A stretch of DNA of 64,000 bases, taken from positions 4,526,001-4,590,000 of the forward strand of contig OZ255624.1 in NCBI GenBank assembly GCA_965276675.1. The letters are read 5' to 3'. Positions 61,196 through 64,000 of the stretch are shown here, piece by piece (positions within the stretch are counted from its first letter, which is position 1; each line of letters starts with the position of its first letter). The DNA is from G965276675 sp965276675. Lineage in GTDB: Bacteria; Acidobacteriota; Terriglobia; Terriglobales; Acidobacteriaceae. Below the pieces are notes generated by a model. The model was not told the DNA's origin. It saw only the letters and a program-made list of their open reading frames with translations, and ran no database searches. A program made the translations under genes and the position numbers.

Positions 61196-62107
61196 TCAGG
61201 CTCGGCGGCGGGTGCTGTTGGTTTCGGCAGCGAGCGCGGCTTGCGTCTCCTTGGGCAGATGGTAGCTCTCGGCATCGGAGGGATAGCTGCGCGTCTCCAC
61301 ATCCTGCCGGTACGCCGAGATGGCCGAACGGAAGAGCTCGGCGGCGTCGCCATAGCGGCGGACGAACTTGGCCGGCGGCGCGAAGGTCAGGTTCATCAGG
61401 TCGTGCAGCACCATGATCTGGCCGTCGCAGCCCGGGCCGGCGCCGATGCCGATGGTTGGAATCGCCAGCTCCGCCGTGATCTCCTCGGCAACCTCGCGAG
61501 GGATGCCCTCCAGGACCAGCGCACATGCGCCCGCGCTCTCCAACTGTAGGGCGGATTTGCGCAGGCGGGTGACAGCGGATCGCGTCTTGCCCTGCACCTT
61601 ATAGCCGCTCATGCGATGGACCGACTGCGGCGTGAGCCCCAGGTGTCCAACAACCGGCACCTCCGCCTCCACCAGCCGCTCCACCAGCTCCGGGCGCGGG
61701 CCTTCAACCTTAACCGCTTCGGCGCCGGCCTCCTTCAGAAAGCGAGTGGCATTGAGAACTCCATCCGAGATGGAAACCTGATAGGAACCGAAGGGCATGT
61801 CGGCAACCAGTAGCGCCCGCTTTACGGCGCGGCGAACGGCACGTGTGTGGTGCAGCATCTCGTCGACGGTCACCGCAAGCGTGCTCTCCAGCCCCATGAC
61901 GACCATGGCGAGTGAGTCACCCACCAGCACCATGTCTATTCCGGCCTCATCGACCAGACGCGCAAAAGCGTAGTCGTACGCGGTGAGCGCGGTAATGGGC
62001 TCCGATTGCTTTTTCTTGGTAAGTAAGGTCTCGATCGTGATCTTAGACATCGTCACCTTAGAAAGGGATGACGAGGCATCAGCGCCAGGCAACTGCGTGA
62101 GGCTCAT
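61196..62107 (-). CDS. panB: 3-methyl-2-oxobutanoate hydroxymethyltransferase
   Basis: A 303-residue TIM-barrel enzyme adding a hydroxymethyl group from methylene-THF to alpha-ketoisovalerate, the first step to pantothenate. It shows ITALTAYDYAFARLVDEAGIDMVLVGDSLAMVVMG, DMPFGSYQVS, GHLGLTPQSVH and IPTIGIGAGPGCDGQIMVLHD. A second in-frame ATG at 62050 matches the E. coli N-terminus, so the first 19 residues may be untranslated; both ATGs have Shine-Dalgarno-like bases. Extra Arg/Lys-rich C-terminus. First gene of panBC, and the folD product supplies its cofactor pool. Confidence 0.95.
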   Translation of the reverse strand: MSLTQLPGADASSSLSKVTMSKITIETLLTKKKQSEPITALTAYDYAFARLVDEAGIDMVLVGDSLAMVVMGLESTLAVTVDEMLHHTRAVRRAVKRALLVADMPFGSYQVSISDGVLNATRFLKEAGAEAVKVEGPRPELVERLVEAEVPVVGHLGLTPQSVHRMSGYKVQGKTRSAVTRLRKSALQLESAGACALVLEGIPREVAEEITAELAIPTIGIGAGPGCDGQIMVLHDLMNLTFAPPAKFVRRYGDAAELFRSAISAYRQDVETRSYPSDAESYHLPKETQAALAAETNSTRRRA

Positions 62108-62334
62108 GAGTGTCTCCAGTGCGACTCTCCGTCCGGAGATGCCGCCCGTTACAAGGGTCAGTATACGCCGGGACTGCAGCTCCAACCCATTCCAGCAACT
62201 TATGCTCGTTGCTGCTTTTTACCTCCAGAGAAGAGACGGCGAAGACGCGGGGATCGACAGCAAACCCGGAAATCTCCCCATGACACTTTCGTTGCGTAGC
62301 CTGCATCGCCCATGCGCTTGCTACACTTGCGCCA

Positions 62335-63129
62335 ATGCTATTTCCCGTCTTCCTTGCCGGAGCTACTGCCTCGCTTGCCGTGGGTGGATACCACTACGCT
62401 GCGTTATGGCCCGCTTCAAGCTTCTTCGGGAGGACTCTGATCGCGGGCGACGATCCCTCCGAGGTGGCGCTCACCTATGACGACGGGCCGAACGAGCCCT
62501 ATAGCTCGCAGCTGCTGGAGGTCCTGGCGCGGCATCAGGTTCGGGCAACGTTTTTTATGATCGGGCGCTATGTGAAGGAGCGTCCGGAGGTCGCGCGCGC
62601 TATTCACAAGGCAGGACACCTGATCGGCAGCCACACGATGACGCACCCGCGCCTTATCTATTGTTCGGACAAGCGCGTCCGGGAGGAGCTGAGACAGGGC
62701 ACCGCTGCCATTGAAGACATCCTCGGAGCGCCGGTGCGCTTCTTCCGCCCCCCGTTTGGAGGACGCCGCCCCGAAATTCTGGCCCAGCTGCAGGAGATGG
62801 GGCAGACCCCAGTGCTATGGAACATCAACGGTCACGACTGGGACGCTCGCTCCGCGGCCGAGATAGAACAGCGGCTGGAGCGCGGCATGGTGCAAAACCA
62901 ACGCCGCCACTGCAGCAGCAACATCCTGCTGCATGACGGTGGTCACCGGCAGATGGGCACGGACCGGCGCCGGACCGTGACCGCTACCGCCAATCTGCTG
63001 GCCGTGGCGCCGCGCGGAGGATTGCGCTTTGTGACCGTCGACAGCTGGGCCAGTGCTCCGGCGCCAGCTCAGGAGCACGCTGGAACCGCAGTTGAACGGG
63101 ACGTCCCGCTCGGCATAGAACAGAGCTAG
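62335..63129 (+). CDS. polysaccharide deacetylase (NodB homology domain)
   Basis: A 264-residue CE4-type deacetylase. After a hydrophobic N-terminus (about 1-20, anchor or signal), the NodB domain shows motif 1 TYDDGP (Asp49, Asp50), motif 2 SHTMTHP (metal His100, His104), motif 3 FFRPPFGG, motif 4 DWDARS and ILLHDGG. It removes acetyl groups from peptidoglycan or chitin-like glycans at the surface. An Arg/Gln-rich stretch before ILLHDGG is unusual. Divergent from panB. Confidence 0.9.
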   Translation: MLFPVFLAGATASLAVGGYHYAALWPASSFFGRTLIAGDDPSEVALTYDDGPNEPYSSQLLEVLARHQVRATFFMIGRYVKERPEVARAIHKAGHLIGSHTMTHPRLIYCSDKRVREELRQGTAAIEDILGAPVRFFRPPFGGRRPEILAQLQEMGQTPVLWNINGHDWDARSAAEIEQRLERGMVQNQRRHCSSNILLHDGGHRQMGTDRRRTVTATANLLAVAPRGGLRFVTVDSWASAPAPAQEHAGTAVERDVPLGIEQS

Positions 63130-63166
63130 GCACCGGGAGTATCTTTTCCGAAGAGGCCTCTCTTCC

Positions 63167-64000
63167 ATGCCTGACCCGTCCCGCCGGTCTTTCCTGAAAG
63201 CAGCATCCCTGACGGCTGCCGCGTGTACCACGCGCGGTCTCTTCCGGAGTCCAGCTGCCTTTGCGCAGGGAGTTACCCGGCCGCCGAAGCTCGGCTTCTT
63301 CGCCTACGGAGACGTGACCCTGGCCAGCGGTCTGGCACAAGGTCAGCTGGACGAAACCCACTCCGTACTGATGGGCATGAACCTTGACGACCTCCTGCGT
63401 CCCTTCCGCGTGCGCGAGGGCATGCCTGCGCCAGGCGAGGAGATGGGCGGCTGGTATGACACCTTCGCGTTTGCGCCGGGGCACGCTTACGGGCAGTGGC
63501 TGTCGGCGCTCTCTCGCTCCTACGCCATCACGGGCGATCCGGCGATCAAGAGCAGGGTACATGCCATGGTTGCCGGGTACGCCAGCACCATCGATCCCCG
63601 GGGCCGCTTCTGGATGGACAACCGCTTCCCGGCTTACACCTATGACAAGCTGGTCCTCGGGTTAATCGATGCGCAGGCCTTTGCCGCCGATACGATGGCA
63701 ACCGACACGCTGACGCGCCTCTCCGACGCAGTGCAGCCGTATCTTCCCGAAAAGGCGTTGACACGCCCGGAGATGGAAGCGCGTCCGCACCAAGATCTGA
63801 GCTACTGCTGGGATGAGAGCTATACGCTACCGGAGAATCAGTTCCTGGCGTGGCAGCGCACCGGCGACGCGCGCTACCGGGCAGCTGGAATTAAGTATCT
63901 CCTCAACCAGGACTACTTCACGCCGCTGGCGAATGGCGAAAATGTGCTGCCGGAGAAGCACGCCTACAGCCACGTCAACGCGCTGAGCTCCGCCGCACAG
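63167..64000 (+). CDS. Tat-exported GH127-like (DUF1680) glycosidase, 3' cut by window edge
   Basis: The frame is open to the window end, giving the first 278 residues. A twin-arginine signal SRRSFLKAASLTAAACTTRG leads into a six-hairpin protein with LNLDDLLRPFRVREGMPAPGEEMGGWYDTFAFAPGHAYGQWLSALSRSYAITGDP, matching the start of beta-L-arabinofuranosidase (GH127) and related DUF1680 proteins. Catalytic Cys/Glu residues lie beyond the window. It follows the polysaccharide deacetylase by 37 bp and may share its transcript. Confidence 0.75.
   Translation, partial: MPDPSRRSFLKAASLTAAACTTRGLFRSPAAFAQGVTRPPKLGFFAYGDVTLASGLAQGQLDETHSVLMGMNLDDLLRPFRVREGMPAPGEEMGGWYDTFAFAPGHAYGQWLSALSRSYAITGDPAIKSRVHAMVAGYASTIDPRGRFWMDNRFPAYTYDKLVLGLIDAQAFAADTMATDTLTRLSDAVQPYLPEKALTRPEMEARPHQDLSYCWDESYTLPENQFLAWQRTGDARYRAAGIKYLLNQDYFTPLANGENVLPEKHAYSHVNALSSAAQ

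Noticed and set aside
1..64000. CRISPR array, prophage or restriction-modification island
   Set aside because: No regularly spaced direct repeats, phage structural genes or methylases are visible. The Uma2-like gene alone does not make a defence system.

Overview
The window is about 64 kb of GC-rich bacterial chromosome, densely coded on both strands, with one intact transposon and no rRNA operon. The gene mix suggests an Acidobacteriota member, probably Acidobacteriaceae/Terriglobales: a futalosine-pathway menaquinone enzyme (MqnC), many secreted carbohydrate-active enzymes, Tat-exported oxidoreductases, RND efflux operons and several small lineage-type membrane proteins. The assignment is inference from gene families, not from a marker gene.

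Layout. 1-6.5 kb: tail of a GH13 alpha-glucosidase, a GT4 glycosyltransferase paired with a PHP-domain phosphoesterase, a LOG-family protein, a small membrane protein and the ribosome GTPase TypA. 6.6-9.0 kb: a complete IS1595-family transposon (6627..8995) with 23-bp inverted repeats, an exact 8-bp target duplication, a transposase on the minus strand and a three-gene passenger cassette on the plus strand behind a hairpin-rich non-coding segment. 9.0-17.1 kb: hairpin repeats, an AsmA protein, a Uma2-like nuclease, mqnC, a glutamine synthetase, a possible structured RNA and a CHASE2 sensor gene split into two frames. 17.2-23.5 kb: tRNA-Ser(TGA), a MacB-type permease, small proteins, folD, coaE, an HtrA-like protease and an SDR oxidoreductase.

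23.5-42.1 kb: purM-purN, a secreted ADA2-like adenosine deaminase divergent from a secreted six-hairpin glycosidase, tRNA-Phe(GAA), a PEGA protein, a 2H phosphoesterase, a Tat-exported Gfo/Idh/MocA oxidoreductase, a GH5 glycosidase, a nitroreductase, hemL, a GT1-type glycosyltransferase, a PLP decarboxylase, an alpha-glucan phosphorylase and a cyclase-family hydrolase. 42.3-56.6 kb: two head-to-head RND efflux operons, adaptor-permease-permease on the minus strand and permease-adaptor-TolC on the plus strand, divided by a 575-bp region with short direct repeats. 56.6-64 kb: two secreted proteins of unknown function, a Bcp/PrxQ peroxiredoxin, 3-methyladenine glycosylase, panB-panC, a polysaccharide deacetylase and the start of a GH127-like exported glycosidase.

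The genes combine housekeeping cofactor and nucleotide synthesis (folate, CoA/pantothenate, purine, haem, menaquinone), glycan turnover at the cell surface, and drug or lipid efflux. The most unusual object is the IS1595-type transposon, with its passenger genes, its structured leader region and a transposase promoter whose -35 box lies inside the terminal repeat.
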